A stretch of 64,000 nucleotides of DNA. Source: JADFRG01 sp048054495 (GTDB lineage: Bacteria; Chloroflexota; Anaerolineae; Anaerolineales; E44-bin32). The notes under the pieces were generated by a model that worked only from the letters and a program-made list of their open reading frames with translations, did no database searches and was not told the origin of the DNA. Made by a program: the position numbers and the translations under genes. Positions 15,119-25,432 of this stretch are shown piece after piece. The first letter of the stretch is position 1. Every line of letters starts with the position of its first letter. The stretch covers positions 5,977-69,976 of the forward strand of contig JBGMQN010000131.1 of NCBI GenBank assembly GCA_048054495.1, written 5' to 3'.

Positions 15119-17706
15119 ATGTCGACCCTCTTCGCCTGGCTCTTCGACGCCTATCCCTCTGGCAGCGGAATGTCGGTGTGGTTGATCGACCGCGAGGGTC
15201 GACCACACGAACTGCATGACACGTTCAGCCCGCGCTTCTATGCCCAGGGATCGCGAGATCGATTGCGTGCGCTGAGTGCGGCCCTTACTAGAAGGCGCGC
15301 TCCGGTCGAGCTGCGGCTGACCGAGCGCCTCGATCTGTTCCTGGATCGGAAGATAGAAGTGTTGGAAGTGCGCGTGCGAATTCCCGGTGAGCTTCCACGT
15401 CTCTTTCGGCAGGCGAGCCGGGCCTTCCCCGACCTCACCTACTACGACGCCGACATTCCCTTGCCCCAGCGGTACGTTCTCGCGCGCGAGCTCTTCCCGC
15501 TCGCCTACTGCGCGATCGACCAATCGCAGGGTCGCGTCCAGCGCATCGAAGCGCTCGACACCCCTTGGGATACAGACTACGAGCTCCCTCCGCTGCGGGT
15601 TATGACCCTCCGTTTGGATGGAGATCTTCAGGATCCTACTCGCTCCGTCGCGGCTGAGTCAGATAAGGGAAAGTGTAGGGATTTGCTGGTCGAGGTCGAA
15701 CGGCAGCGCTACCGCTTTCCGCGACGGAAGGGTCGTCAGTTGGTGCTTGGTCTGCGCCACCTGCTCGAGCGATTCGACCCTGACGTCTTGATCAGNNNNN
15801 NNNNNNNNNNNNNNNNNNNNNNNNNNNNNNNNNNNNNNNNNNNNNNNNNNNNNNNNNNNNNNNNNNNNNNNNNNNNNNNNNNNNNNNNNNNNNNNTGGTG
15901 CTTGGTCTGCGCCACCTGCTCGAGCGATTCGACCCTGACGTCTTGATCAGTGCGTACGGAGACAACTACATCCTGCCTCGCCTTCTGCGCCTGTCGCGTC
16001 ACTACGGAATCCGTCTGCCGCTCAACCGAGATCCCAGGCAGGCGGTTCAGCACAAAGGAGCCCATTCTTACTTCTCGTACGGCAGGATCTTGTTCCGTAA
16101 CGAACAGCACACCTTGTTCGGTCGCTGGCACCTGGACCGGCAGAACGCGTTTCTCACCAATTACTACGGACTCGATGGCATCCTGGAAATCGCGCGGGTC
16201 AGCGGGCTCCCGGTACAGACCGTGGCGCGTGTCTCCACGGGAACTGGGATCAGTGCCATGCAGGTGGCCACCGCACACCGCCGCGGTGTTCTGGTGCCCT
16301 GGCAGAAACGGCAACCCGAATCTCTCAAAACCGGCTTAGATCTGTTTGCGGCCGACAAAGGGGGTCTGGTCTATTTGCCGATTGCCGGGCTGTATGAGGG
16401 TGTGGCTGAACTGGACTTCACCGCCATGTATCCCAGCATCATGGTGCATTTCAACGTCTCCCCTGAGACGGTGGGGGCCCAGTGCTGCGAAGGCGAGAAG
16501 GTGCCCGAGCTTGGAACGTCGATCTGCAGGCACCGCGTGGGTCTGGTTCCGGAGACACTCGCCCCCTTGTTGGAGAAGCGCAACCGCTATAAAGACATGA
16601 TCCGAGAGCTGCCGCCGGGCGATCCGAAGCGGCAGCGTTTCGAGCGGCGCTACTCTGCTCACAAGTGGCTGCTGGTGACTTGCTTTGGCTACTTGGGCTA
16701 CAAGAACGCCCGCTTCGGCCGGATTGAGGCTCACGAGGCAGTCAACGCCTACGGGCGGGAGGTCCTGCTGCAGGCCAAGGAGTTGGTCGAGCAGGCTGGT
16801 TACCGAGTGCTGCACCTTTATGTGGATGGGCTTTGGATCCAGAGAGAGGGGGCCGATCGAGCGGACTACGAGCGACTGCTGAATCGTATTCAAACCCAGA
16901 CCGGTCTTCGAGTGGGCTTAGAGGGCATCTACAGCTGGCTGGCCTTCCTGCCCTCCCGAACTGAGCCCAGAATCGCAGTCGCCAACCGCTACTTTGGGGC
17001 CTATGAGGATGGCTCGGTCAAGGTGCGCGGCGTGGAGGCCCGTCGCCACGACACGCCGCCCTTCATAAAGGATGCCCAGCTTGAGATGTTGGCCCTGCTG
17101 TCCCAGGCCCGAGGGATCGACGGTTTTCGAGCTGCCGTCCCGCGAGTAGTGGCATGCGCACAGGAGAAGCTGAGGGCGCTGCGTGCAGGCGAGATTTCGA
17201 CCAGAGACCTGGTGGTTACTCACCGTTTGTCTCGCCGGCCGGAAGAGTACCGCGTGCGTACCCCCGCAGCCCGCGTGGCACAGCAGCTGACCGAGGCCGG
17301 GGTCGAGCTCAGCCCGGGTGAGATGCTGCGCTTCGTGTACGTGCCCGGTCCAGAGAAGGTCCGTGCCTGGGAGGGTGACCCAGGCGATCAGCCCTACGAT
17401 GTGGGAGCCTATGTCGAGCTGCTCACCCGGGCGGTTGAGAGTTTGCTGGCCGCGGTTGGGGTTGATCGCTCCACGCTGGAGACGTGGCTGCTGGGTCAGG
17501 CCGGGTATTGGGGACCTCCAGGGGCTCTCCCGCCTCCAGGCACGGACATTCGCTTTCCACTCTTTGCTGGATCGTCGATTCGACCGCTCGTGCGGGTAGA
17601 GGGTGCTGCGAGCGGTGCTAGTAGTGGAGACTTGTTCTCAGATGTGCGTCCTGCGGAGGGTATTGCGCTCGCGGTGGATTACAAGACGCCGATCGGAGCG
17701 GAATGA
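15119..17706 (+). CDS. Family B DNA polymerase, proofreading motifs degenerate (assembly gap inside)
   Basis: After removal of the 155-base gap artefact the frame encodes 810 residues. Polymerase motifs are clear: motif A Asp381 in DFTAMYPSIM, motif B Lys464 in KWLLVTCFGYLGYKNARFG, motif C Asp518 in LYVDGLW. The motif C form (xDGxW rather than DTDS), the AMYP in motif A and GYxxxKxAR after motif B resemble the catalytic half of eukaryotic Pol epsilon more than E. coli Pol II. The exonuclease site looks lost: the Exo I FDIE is LRLD (Arg165) and the Exo II Asp is Ile233 (GDNYILP). It is cotranscribed with RecA-like and small genes behind a LexA box and overlaps the next gene by ATGA. An error-prone, SOS-induced translesion role is inferred. 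Confidence 0.88.
15741..15950. repeat. Assembly gap: 100 N flanked by an exact 55-base duplication
   Basis: 15741-15795 equals 15896-15950, with Ns between. Collapsing it joins the two parts of the polymerase in one frame. Confidence 0.93.
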
Positions 17707-18065
17707 GAGCCAGCGGCATCCAGCTCTTGCTCGTGATCCTCGGCCTGGTACTCAGCGCGGCTCTCATGTCGAGCCCTCTGGAACTGTGGTCCGCGGCGCT
17801 CTCGCTGCTTACCCTCATGGTTACTCTGATTGCCTTCTCTACCTGGGTGCATAGTCGAACAGTACGCTCCCGGAGCATTCTCTTGAACGGTGCGGCAGTT
17901 TTGCTGGCCGCCGCGCTGTGGTTGGAATTCATCCTCACAGCGGTGGAATCGCCGCTGCGCTGGCTGCTCGCGATCGCACTTGCCTGGATGATGACCCCCT
18001 TTGCCGCCTTTGGCCTGGCCTTCCTTGCGGAGAGAATCTTCATGGGCTCCCATAGGTCAGGCTGA
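17703..18065 (+). CDS. Small four-helix membrane protein, last gene of the PolB operon
   Basis: A 120-residue protein with four hydrophobic helices (about 6-24, 30-46, 60-78 and 85-110) and short charged loops (HSRTVRSRS). I recognise no family. Its ATG overlaps the polymerase stop as ATGA, which suggests translational coupling and that it belongs to the SOS operon and not to the ribosomal genes that follow, which have their own promoter. A membrane protein induced with a polymerase could act as a division brake or damage-response effector, but nothing in the sequence proves it. Confidence 0.7.
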   Translation: MRASGIQLLLVILGLVLSAALMSSPLELWSAALSLLTLMVTLIAFSTWVHSRTVRSRSILLNGAAVLLAAALWLEFILTAVESPLRWLLAIALAWMMTPFAAFGLAFLAERIFMGSHRSG

Positions 18066-18086
18066 TCCGCGTGACAAAGAGCTTGA

Positions 18087-18116
18087 TTGACCTGCATTCC
18101 GATCGCGTGGTATTAT
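18087..18116 (+). promoter_or_regulatory. Promoter of the infC-rpmI-rplT operon
   Basis: TTGACC (18087-18092), 18-base spacer, TATTAT (18111-18116). It lies just after the last gene of the PolB operon and gives a leader of about 55 bases. Confidence 0.6.
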
Positions 18117-18123
18117 GCTCGCG

Positions 18124-18150
18124 AGCCGCTCGGGCGCGTGTTGAGCGGCT
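18124..18150 (+). promoter_or_regulatory. Leader stem-loop before infC
   Basis: AGCCGCTC / GAGCGGCT, 8-bp perfect stem with an 11-base loop, right after the predicted transcription start, followed by TTTG. A role in leader regulation of the IF3-L35-L20 operon is inferred. Confidence 0.45.
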
Positions 18151-18176
18151 TTGATGGCCTTTGGGAGGTTCTCAAC

Positions 18177-18692
18177 ATCAGCGCATCTGACTACCGGATT
18201 AACCAGTACATCAGGGTGCCACAAGTCCGCTTGATCGACGCGGACGGTGAAAACAAGGGCGTCGTGACCATTGATGAGGCGCGCTCCGCAGCGGATTCCG
18301 CCGATTTGGATCTTGTGGAAGTTGCGCCAAAAGCAGAACCACCGGTGGTCCGCGTTCTCGATTTTGGGAAGTTCCTCTACGAGCAATCTAAGAAGGATCG
18401 AGAGGCGCGCAAGGCACAGACCAGGGTAGAGGTCAAGGAGATCCGGCTGCGGCCAAAGACCTCCGAACATCATCGGTCCTTCAAGGTTAAGAATGCCCGA
18501 CGCTGGCTGATCGAGGGCAAGAAGGTGCTGGCCCGCATTCGGTTTCGAGGGCGTGAGATTACTTATCCGGAGATCGCGCTGGAGGATTTGAAGCAGATCG
18601 CGGAAGAGTTGGCAGACGTAGGAATGATCGAACAGGCGCCCCGCATGGAGGGGCGGACCATGTTCATGGTGCTCACACCAATAAAGAAGTAA
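18177..18692 (+). CDS. infC: Translation initiation factor IF-3
   Basis: IF-3 binds the 30S subunit and checks the start codon. N-domain: YRINQYIRVPQVRLIDADGE; linker rich in Lys/Arg; C-domain with VEVKEIRLRPKTSEHH and ending in EGRTMFMVLTPIKK. I place the start at the non-canonical ATC 18177: GGGAGG at 18163-18168 is eight bases upstream, and this gives 171 residues beginning where IF-3 normally begins. An in-frame opening at 18087 would add 30 non-conserved residues and overlap the promoter. Rare start codons (AUU) on infC are a known device for autoregulation by IF-3. Confidence 0.9.
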   Translation: MSASDYRINQYIRVPQVRLIDADGENKGVVTIDEARSAADSADLDLVEVAPKAEPPVVRVLDFGKFLYEQSKKDREARKAQTRVEVKEIRLRPKTSEHHRSFKVKNARRWLIEGKKVLARIRFRGREITYPEIALEDLKQIAEELADVGMIEQAPRMEGRTMFMVLTPIKK

Positions 18693-18712
18693 ACCAGAGC
18701 CCTGGCAAACCG

Positions 18713-18742
18713 CCGCCGGGCAGTTTGGAGCCCGGCGGTTTT
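18713..18742 (+). terminator. Terminator/attenuator hairpin between infC and rpmI
   Basis: CCGCCGGGC / GCCCGGCGG, 9-bp perfect stem, 8-base loop, followed by TTTT (18739-18742). It sits inside an operon that should be co-transcribed, so partial termination or L20-type autoregulation is a plausible role. Confidence 0.7.
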
Positions 18743-18759
18743 CATGAAAGGCAGTAGGG

Positions 18760-19038
18760 ATGGGCCGCAGGACAAAGAAGAGCAAGAAAGGGAAATACAA
18801 GCTCAAGACGCACAAGGCCACCGCCAAGCGTTTTCGCTTGACCGGCTCTGGCAAGCTGGTCCGGACTAAGGGCGGTAAGAGCCATCTTCGACGGCGTACC
18901 TCCAAGCGCACCAAGCGCTTGTTCTCGGAAATGATTTCCGTGGAAGGGGCCGGCATTCGCAAGCGCGTGCGCCGGCTCGCGCCGTATCTCAGCAAATACA
19001 AGGCCAATCCGAACGCTCGAAGCGGCGGCGGTTCGTGA
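18760..19038 (+). CDS. rpmI: 50S ribosomal protein L35
   Basis: Ribosomal protein with the family block KLKTHKATAKRFRLTGSGKL followed by RRRTSKRTKRL. At 92 residues it is longer than the usual 64-66: there is an extra basic N-terminus (MGRRTKKSKKGKY) and a Gly/Ser-ended C-terminal tail after LAPYLSKYK. ATG 18760 is preceded by a weak AGTAGGG. It lies in the standard infC-rpmI-rplT order, after an attenuator-like hairpin. Confidence 0.92.
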   Translation: MGRRTKKSKKGKYKLKTHKATAKRFRLTGSGKLVRTKGGKSHLRRRTSKRTKRLFSEMISVEGAGIRKRVRRLAPYLSKYKANPNARSGGGS

Positions 19039-19054
19039 TAGAGGAGCATTCAAT

Positions 19055-19408
19055 TTGACACGAGTGAAAGGCGGGACCGTTACCCGCAAGCGACACAAGA
19101 GACTCATCAAGCAAGTGCGCGGCTACTACGGAACCAGGCGCAATCTGTTCCGGCGCGCAAAAGAGGCGCGCACTAAGGGCCTTTGGTATTCCTATCGTGA
19201 TCGACGCACTAAGAAACGCAATCTGCGCCGCCTGTGGATTGCTCGCATCAACGCCGCCGCACGTCTGAATGGGACGACCTACAGCCGTTTAATTCACGCC
19301 ATGCGAGAGGCCGATATTCGTATCAACCGCAAGTACCTGGCCGACATGGCCGTGCGCGACCCAAAAGCCTTCACCTCCGTGGTCAAGGCAGCCAAACCGA
19401 GCTCCTGA
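19055..19408 (+). CDS. rplT: 50S ribosomal protein L20
   Basis: Binds 23S rRNA early in 50S assembly and represses its own operon in several bacteria. The frame opens with TTG 19055 (MTRVKGGTVTRKRHKR, the normal L20 beginning), preceded by GAGGAG eight bases upstream. Internal blocks RGYYGTRRNLFRRAKEA and LWIARINAAARLNGTTYS are standard. At 117 residues the length is normal. Confidence 0.95.
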   Translation: MTRVKGGTVTRKRHKRLIKQVRGYYGTRRNLFRRAKEARTKGLWYSYRDRRTKKRNLRRLWIARINAAARLNGTTYSRLIHAMREADIRINRKYLADMAVRDPKAFTSVVKAAKPSS

Positions 19409-19472
19409 AATCTCCAGCTGACCTTCTAGCCAAATCCCATCCGCTTGCATCGATGCGCGCCCGGGGCGGCGA

Positions 19473-20690
19473 ATGAAAATTCGCGCCATCACGGGCTTCT
19501 TAGATCCTGGCTGGCCGCTGAATCCGGATAGCATCCAGACTGTGGCCTCCTGCATGCACGATATGCGGGATGCATTGGATCAGGCAGGCTATGAGGTTCA
19601 GACGCTTCGGCTTTCTACCCCGCCGCCTTCCGAGATTACGGCTCCTGTCCCCCCGAGTGAGCGGCCTACATTTGCCAGTGATCTAGAGGCCCAGTGCTTT
19701 GTGCACGGCGTCGACTACGCCAATATCGGCCCAGCACTTCCGGAAGAGCCGGAAGGGTTCGAGGTGATTCCGGACATCTTGGGCGCGGCCGATATCGTCT
19801 TCTGCTCGGGCCTTTTCGCCGATCCAGAATTCGGGCTCTCCGTACGCGCGGCTGAGGCATGCGCACAGGCTATTCTCAGCGCCTCCACTATCTCATCCGA
19901 CGGATTCTCGAATCTACGCTTCGCGGCGCTTGCCAACGTGCCACCGGGAGGGCCATTCTTTCCAGCTGCCTACCACGGAGGTGGACGCGCGGCGATTGCC
20001 GTAGCGACCGAATCGGCGGACCTGGCCGTCGAGAGCGTACGGGAAGCCGGATCACTCGCTAAGGTGCGACAGCATCTGGTGTCCTCCATCGAGACGCACG
20101 CCGCCGCGCTAACATTGACCGCAGAACCGATCGCCTCGGAACACTCGATTCGATTCTTGGGAATCGACTTCTCGCTGGCACCGTTCCCTGAGCCGGAGCG
20201 ATCGCTTGGAACTGCGCTCGAGATTCTCAGCGGGGCAGAGGCCGGCCTGCATGGGACTGTGGCCGGCGCCGCCTTCCTGGCGGACTGCCTGGATCAAGCA
20301 CGATTTCAGCGTACTGGCTTCTGCGGCCTGTTCCTTCCTGTGCTTGAAGATTCGGTGCTGGCGAAACGGGCTGCCAGCGGCCGCCTGGATCTGAAGGACC
20401 TGCTGCTCTTATCCACGGTGTGCGGGACCGGGCTGGATACCATTCCGCTCCCCGGTGATGTGGATCACAAATCTTTGACCGCGCTCTTGGTTGATCTTGG
20501 AGCGCTCGCCCTGCGGCATGACAAACCCTTGACCGCGCGTTTGATGCCCATCCCGCGTAAATCGGCGGGCGATGAAATCCACTTCGACTTTCCGTACTTC
20601 GCGGACAGCCGTGTGATGGCCCTGCCCGAGCAGCCCCTCTCGGAGCTATGGGCCTCGTCCGGGCTGCTGGACCTGAGGCGGAAGCTTTAG
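19473..20690 (+). CDS. DUF711 family protein
   Basis: Soluble protein of 405 residues matching the DUF711 (UPF0210/PFL-related) family: N-terminal MKIRAITGFLDPGWPL, central FLGIDFSLAPFPEPERSLG, and the hallmark CGTGLDTIPLPGD near residue 325. The family is related to glycyl-radical-enzyme folds but its reaction is unknown. It starts at ATG 19473. The stop is followed directly by the GTG of the helicase gene, so the two are probably co-transcribed. Confidence 0.8.
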   Translation: MKIRAITGFLDPGWPLNPDSIQTVASCMHDMRDALDQAGYEVQTLRLSTPPPSEITAPVPPSERPTFASDLEAQCFVHGVDYANIGPALPEEPEGFEVIPDILGAADIVFCSGLFADPEFGLSVRAAEACAQAILSASTISSDGFSNLRFAALANVPPGGPFFPAAYHGGGRAAIAVATESADLAVESVREAGSLAKVRQHLVSSIETHAAALTLTAEPIASEHSIRFLGIDFSLAPFPEPERSLGTALEILSGAEAGLHGTVAGAAFLADCLDQARFQRTGFCGLFLPVLEDSVLAKRAASGRLDLKDLLLLSTVCGTGLDTIPLPGDVDHKSLTALLVDLGALALRHDKPLTARLMPIPRKSAGDEIHFDFPYFADSRVMALPEQPLSELWASSGLLDLRRKL

Positions 20691-22996
20691 GTGGATCTGC
20701 TGAGCGGCCTCAACCCACAGCAGCGCGAGGCAGTGACCGCGGCTCCCGGTCCGGTCCTGGTGCTGGCTGGGCCGGGATCCGGCAAGACCCGCGTCCTCAC
20801 CTACCGTCTGGCATACCTCATTCAGGAACTGAAAGTCCCTGCGGCGGAGATCCTGGCGCTTACGTTCACGAACAAGGCTGCCCGCGAGATGGAAGGCCGA
20901 GCTCTATCTCTCCTGGGAGACTCGCGCACGTCGGGCGTTCCCCGCCTGGGCACTTTCCATTCGACATTCGCCCGAATTCTGCGTATCGAGGCCGATCGGC
21001 TGCCCGTCACGCGGGACTTCGTCATATTCGATGATGCGGATCAGTTGTCACTGGTACGCCAGTCGCTCAAGGAACTCAATCAGGATCCGAAGCAGGTTCA
21101 ACCGATACGTGTTCACGCATCCATATCGCGCGCCAAGAACGAAATGATAGAACCGCAGGCCTTCTCAAGCGACACGTATTTCACTGAGATCACGCGCCGG
21201 GTTTACGAGCGCTATCAGGAGCTCTTGCTGGCCAGCAACGCCCTCGACTTCGACGATTTGTTGCTGCTGCCGATCAAACTCTTCCGCGAGCATGAGCCGA
21301 CATTGCAGACCTATCGGCGCCGCTATCCCCATCTGCTGGTGGACGAATTCCAAGACACAAACACCGCACAATATACTCTGCTGCGTATGCTCGCGGGGGC
21401 CAAGCCCGATCTTTTTGTCGTGGCAGACCCCGATCAGTCGATCTATCGATGGCGCGGGGCGGATTACCGTAATGTGCAGCGCCTGCGAGAGGATTTCCCT
21501 GATCTAAATACCTTGCTGCTGGAACAAAACTACCGCTCCACCCAGACCATCCTCGACGCGGCCATGGCCGTGATCGATCGTCAACCCGACCGTCAGCGCA
21601 AACAGCTCTTCACCGAACGCGGGACCGGAGATCCGATCCTGGTCCACGAGGCCTACGATCAGGACGAAGAGGGTCAGTTCGTCGTGGAGAAGATCTCCAT
21701 GCTTACCTTGACCGGGGTAGCCGAGCCAGGAGACTGTGCGGTTATGTACCGCACGAATGCCCAATCGCGTGCCATCGAGGAGGCCTTCTTGAGAGCCGGC
21801 CTGCCCTACCGGCTCGTCGGCGCCCAGCGCTTCTATGGGCGTAAGGAAGTCAAGGACCTCATCGCCTACCTGCGCCTAATTCATAACCCCGCGGATCAGG
21901 TGAGCTTGGAGCGCGCCATCAGTACTCCGCCTCGAGCTATCGGAGACAAGACGCTCGCCGCACTCCGGGCCGCCGCCGACCAGGCCTCGGCAACCCCAGT
22001 CGAAACTCTGCGCGTGCTCGGTCGAGGGGTAGAAGTTGCAGGCATCCCCACAAGAGCCCGCGCTCCGCTTGCCAAGTTCGGCGCGCTGCTCAGCGGCTGG
22101 CTTGAGATCAAGGACCAGGTCTTGCTGGATTCTCTGATCGACCGGATACTTGAGGATGTTGGGTATCGTGCGTATTTAGGCAACGATGAGGATCGCTGGG
22201 CCAATGTTATGGAGCTGCGCGGTGTTGCTCAGGAGTTCAGCGAGCTTGGCCTGGTCGAATTCCTACAACAGGTAGCCCTGGTTTCCGACCAGGACACGCT
22301 GACCGAGAACATGAACGCGCCCACTTTGCTGACCCTGCATGCAGCAAAAGGGCTGGAGTTCCCGATCGTATTTATCATAGGGCTTGACGAAGGCGAGCTG
22401 CCGCACTATCGCTCTCAGGATGACCCGGAGGCCATGGCGGAGGAGAGACGTCTCTTCTACGTCGGGCTGACCCGCGCTCAGGATCGGGTGATTCTGCTGC
22501 GCACCTTCCGCCGACGCACGAGGGGCGTATCCTCTTTGACAGACCCCTCCCGCTTCTTGGACGATCTGCCGGCCGATCTCATCGAGGGTGACCTGATCGG
22601 GATGCGCACGCCGGCACAGGCCACGTACGCCAGGGAAACCAGTTGGCAAGGTCGCGAACAGGTGCCGACCGAGGCGCGCTACCTGGCCGGCATGCGGGTG
22701 ATCCACCCTCAGTTCGGCGAAGGTATCGTGCTTGAGACTCAGTTAGAGTTCGACGATGAGCAGGTCACCGTCAACTTCGAGCAGGTGGGCATCAAGCACC
22801 TTGTGGCCTCCATGGCNNNNNNNNNNNNNNNNNNNNNNNNNNNNNNNNNNNNNNNNNNNNNNNNNNNNNNNNNNNNNNNNNNNNNNNNNNNNNNNNNNNN
22901 NNNNNNNNNNNNNNNNAGGTCACCGTCAACTTCGAGCAGGTGGGCATCAAGCACCTTGTGGCCTCCATGGCGAATCTGGAGATCGAAAATCAATGA
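20691..22996 (+). CDS. pcrA: UvrD/PcrA-type superfamily 1A DNA helicase (assembly gap inside)
   Basis: 3'-5' DNA helicase for repair and replication-conflict resolution. Motifs in order: LNPQQREAV (Q motif), AGPGSGKTRVLTYRLAYL (Walker A), TFTNKAAREMEGRA (Ia), LVDEFQDTNTAQY (II), VVADPDQSIYRWRGAD (III), LLEQNYRSTQTIL (IV), TLHAAKGLEFPIVFIIGLDE (V) and RRLFYVGLTRAQD (VI). It starts with GTG 20691. After collapsing the 155-base artefact it ends at TGA 22994-22996 and has 716 residues, normal for PcrA; the C-terminal RVIHPQFGEGIV block is the Tudor-like RNA polymerase interaction domain seen in PcrA. Confidence 0.92.
22762..22971. repeat. Assembly gap: 100 N flanked by an exact 55-base duplication
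   Basis: 22762-22816 equals 22917-22971, with Ns between. Collapsing it restores the C-terminus of the PcrA-like helicase. Confidence 0.93.
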
Positions 22997-23060
22997 AACT
23001 TGCCGCTCGATACCCATTCCCCTCGCGCCGAACCGATATGACTTCCCTTTCGAGTAGCCA

Positions 23061-24035
23061 GTGAAGATCTTTCTGACCGGAGGCGCGGGGTACATCGGAT
23101 CTGCGGCGGCCGCGACGCTGTTGGAAGCCGGCCATCGGGTAACCATCCTCGATTCGCTGGTAACCGGCCATCGGGCGGCCATGCCGGAAGGCGCGGACTT
23201 CATCGAAGCCGATCTCGGCGACCATGAGGCCGCGCTCAAGGCCTTGAAAAGCGAGCCATACGATGCGGTGATGCACTTTGCGGCATTTGCTGAAGCCGGC
23301 GAAAGCATGAAGGAGCCCGGGAAGTACTTCGAGAATAACGTCCACAACTCGCTGTGGCTATTGGAGGCCTGTGTTCAGGCCGAGGTCAAGCGGCTGGTCT
23401 TCTCCTCTTCGGCGGCTGTGTACGCTTCAAGCAATGAGCTTCTCACGGAGGATGCGCCGCTCAAACCCGGCAACCCCTACGGGCAGACCAAGCTGATGGT
23501 GGAAGGCCTCCTGGATTGGTACCGACGTGTGCATGGGATTGGCTACGCCGCGCTGCGCTATTTCAATGCGGCAGGCGCCCTGCCGGATCGCGGCGAAGCC
23601 CATAATCCCGAAAGCCATCTGATCCCGCTCGTCCTTCAGGTGGCGCTCGATCAGCGCCCCGAGGTGCAGATCTTCGGAACAGACTACCCCACGCCGGACG
23701 GAACCTGCATCCGCGACTACATCCACATCGCGGATCTGGTCTCGGCCCATCTGCTTGCCCTGGAAGCGATCAAACCGGACAGTCAGATGATCTACAACAT
23801 AGGCAACGGATCCGGCTACTCCGTGCGGCAGGTGGTCGATACCACCCGTCAGGTCACGGGTCATGTGCTCCCCGCCGTCGAGACCGACCGCCGCCCGGGA
23901 GATCCGCCGCGCCTTGTCGCCGGCTCGGATAAAATCCGCAACGAGCTCGGCTGGGCTCCGGAGTATCCTGAATTGGAAGCCATCATCGCCAGCGCGTGGG
24001 AGTGGCACCGCGCGCATCCACAGGGATACAAATGA
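23061..24035 (+). CDS. galE: UDP-glucose 4-epimerase
   Basis: Extended short-chain dehydrogenase of 324 residues that interconverts UDP-glucose and UDP-galactose with bound NAD. N-terminal FLTGGAGYIGSAAA is the NAD-binding GxxGxxG, FSSSAAVYA holds the catalytic Ser, and NPYGQTKLMVE the Tyr-x3-Lys. The block DGTCIRDYIHIADLVSAHL and the C-terminal RRPGDPPRLVAGSDKI are GalE-typical. It starts with GTG 23061, 64 bases after the helicase. Confidence 0.92.
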   Translation: MKIFLTGGAGYIGSAAAATLLEAGHRVTILDSLVTGHRAAMPEGADFIEADLGDHEAALKALKSEPYDAVMHFAAFAEAGESMKEPGKYFENNVHNSLWLLEACVQAEVKRLVFSSSAAVYASSNELLTEDAPLKPGNPYGQTKLMVEGLLDWYRRVHGIGYAALRYFNAAGALPDRGEAHNPESHLIPLVLQVALDQRPEVQIFGTDYPTPDGTCIRDYIHIADLVSAHLLALEAIKPDSQMIYNIGNGSGYSVRQVVDTTRQVTGHVLPAVETDRRPGDPPRLVAGSDKIRNELGWAPEYPELEAIIASAWEWHRAHPQGYK

Positions 24036-24042
24036 GACCGAA

Positions 24043-24051
24043 TGCTATAAT
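24043..24051 (+). promoter_or_regulatory. Extended -10 promoter for icd
   Basis: TGCTATAAT is a perfect extended -10 (TG-N-TATAAT) just after galE. No clear -35 is seen, which fits this class. The 70-base leader contains a short GGCCCT/AGGGCC hairpin at 24092-24110. Confidence 0.55.
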
Positions 24052-24125
24052 CGCGGCCCGGTAATTCTGCGCGAGAATGCACTGATCGAACGGCCCTAGA
24101 ACGAAGGGCCCCCCAGGAGCAACGC

Positions 24126-25424
<1,299 letters not shown>

Positions 25425-25432
25425 GACACTCT

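Noticed and set aside
20691..23057. PcrA extending to 23057
   Set aside because: Reading through the N gap shifts the frame; the collapsed sequence ends at 22996 after NLEIENQ.
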